Notes under the pieces: generated by a model
Database searches by the model: none
The model's input: only the letters and a program-made list of their open reading frames with translations
Told to the model about the DNA's origin: nothing
Assembly: GCF_016616235.1 (NCBI RefSeq)
Contig: NZ_CP067100.1
Coordinates: 1,671,001-1,735,000 of the forward strand
Length of the DNA stretch: 64,000 nucleotides
From: Bradyrhizobium diazoefficiens
Lineage (GTDB): Bacteria; Pseudomonadota; Alphaproteobacteria; Rhizobiales; Xanthobacteraceae
Reading direction: 5' to 3'
Shown here: one piece after another, positions 63,300 to 64,000 of the stretch
Numbering within the stretch: the stretch's first letter is position 1
How the letters are laid out: every line of letters starts with the position of its first letter
Position numbers and translations under genes: made by a program

Positions 63300-63374
63300 C
63301 GGAAAAAATCGTTCCGTCACTTGTCGGCCCCAGTCCGGCTCCTTCGTCTTAACTCCGTATCCACGGAGCCACTC

Positions 63375-63911
63375 ATGCTGAAAGCTGCTGCCATCACCGC
63401 CATCGTGCTTGCGGTCGGAATCGCGGGCATCCTCGTCTTCGCCCTGACCAAACCGGACACCTTCCGCGTCGAGCGCTCGCTCGCGGTGAAGGCGCCGGCC
63501 GCTGCGATCTATCCGCTGGTTGCCGATTTTCATTTCTGGACCGGCTGGTCGCCTTACGAGAACCGCGATCCCGCCATGAAGCGTACCTATGGTGGAACTG
63601 CACAGGGCAAGGGCGCGACCTACGCCTGGGACGGCAACAACAATGTCGGCGCCGGCCATATGGAGATCCTCGAGGCGAACACGCCGTCAAAGCTCCGCAT
63701 CAAGCTCGATTTCGAGCGCCCGTTCGAAGGTCACAACACCGCCGAGTTCACCTTTGTGCCGCAAGGCGATGCCACACTGGTCACATGGGCGATGTATGGT
63801 CCCGCCCCGTTCATGTCGAAGCTCATGCAGGTCTTCATCAACATGGACAACATGATCGGCAAGGACTTCGAGGCTGGGCTTGCCAGCCTGAAGAAGCTCA
63901 CCGAGAAGTAG
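63375..63911 (+). CDS. SRPBCC (START/polyketide-cyclase-like) protein
   Basis: 178 residues from the ATG at 63375. An N-terminal hydrophobic helix (AAITAIVLAVGIAGILVFAL) anchors a lipocalin-like SRPBCC domain: VERSLAVKAPAAAIYPLVADF, WSPYENRDPAMKRTY. Such domains bind hydrophobic ligands. Common follower of ECF42/YCII pairs. Confidence 0.88.
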   Translation: MLKAAAITAIVLAVGIAGILVFALTKPDTFRVERSLAVKAPAAAIYPLVADFHFWTGWSPYENRDPAMKRTYGGTAQGKGATYAWDGNNNVGAGHMEILEANTPSKLRIKLDFERPFEGHNTAEFTFVPQGDATLVTWAMYGPAPFMSKLMQVFINMDNMIGKDFEAGLASLKKLTEK

Positions 63912-63945
63912 CGCCGTCAAGCAAGCGAAGAAGAGGAGAGAAACG

Positions 63946-64000
63946 ATGCTCAATCCCTATCTGTTCTATCAGGACAATTGCGAAGCTGCGTTCAGCTACT
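63946..64000 (+). CDS. Start of a PhnB/VOC-family protein (cut by window end)
   Basis: AGGAGAG precedes the ATG at 63946. The 18 visible codons read LNPYLFYQDNCEAAFSY, the usual start of PhnB-like VOC (glyoxalase-fold) proteins. The rest lies outside. These often sit beside YCII and SRPBCC genes in ECF42 operons. Confidence 0.7.
   Translation, partial: MLNPYLFYQDNCEAAFSY

Overview
The window most likely comes from a Bradyrhizobium or close relative (Alphaproteobacteria, Nitrobacteraceae). The signs are high-GC coding bias, a bradavidin II-like avidin gene, DUF1236 and other small secreted proteins typical of Bradyrhizobium, rhizobial intergenic palindromes, and a DctA/ABC/hydantoinase gene complement. 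This is recognition from memory, not a database search.

The window has two halves. Bases 1 to about 36.8 kb are accessory DNA: many strand switches, truncated genes, frameshifts, insertion-sequence scraps and several defence-type modules. Bases from about 36.8 kb to the end are ordinary chromosome: intact, tightly packed metabolic operons with no visible frameshift. The junction is sharp. It lies inside a ybgC-type thioesterase gene whose first ~24 codons are missing (36824-37198), directly after a complete foreign copy of the same gene (36297-36737). A second foreign copy sits at 29740-30183. Three ~105 bp att-like repeats (30155-30260, 32331-32437, 36712-36815), each holding a ybgC 3' tail and ending in the same 14 bp core, bound two cargo segments: an AbiE toxin-antitoxin pair, and a hydrolase/MFS/glycosyltransferase cassette.

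Layout of the accessory half: (i) 1-9.5 kb, a branching-enzyme tail, then a minus-strand operon (metzincin-like protease, unknown protein, tyrosinase, DUF2182 membrane protein) divergent from a plus-strand operon (catalase-like heme protein, LodA-like quinoprotein oxidase, LodB-like flavoprotein). (ii) 9.7-13.75 kb, a large protein-kinase/SF1-helicase gene broken by about four frameshifts. (iii) 13.75-16 kb, a cluster of small pseudogenes. (iv) 16.9-19 kb, two phosphoribosyltransferase-domain genes and a DprA-like gene resembling the ShosTA anti-phage system. (v) 19.4-20.4 kb, an AlpA-like protein, a 3' tRNA fragment and a HEPN-like remnant. (vi) 20.6-23.24 kb, a compact ubiquitin-like operon: 41-residue proline-rich ORF, E2, E1, JAB/JAMM peptidase and a truncated DUF3644 protein. 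(vii) 23.5-24.3 kb, an avidin and tRNA-Ile2. (viii) 24.4-29.5 kb, gene relics around an intact Fic gene preceded by an array of ~15 bp repeats. (ix) 29.7-36.8 kb, the ybgC-linked serial insertions.

The core half holds a NTF2-like protein, an amidotransferase, and a LysR regulator divergent from a polyamine/opine-type ABC importer followed by flavoprotein oxidases and RidA. It continues with DctA, a uracil/xanthine-type permease, an SDR, a sirtuin, HyuA/HyuB, a GST with divergent TetR, a chemoreceptor, a 2-hydroxyacid dehydrogenase, a YCII protein with its ECF42-type sigma factor, an SRPBCC protein and the start of a PhnB-like gene.

The best candidates for something under-described are the ubiquitin-like operon with its tiny proline-rich first ORF and DUF3644 partner, the two-PRTase DprA locus, and the integrase-less serial insertion into ybgC.
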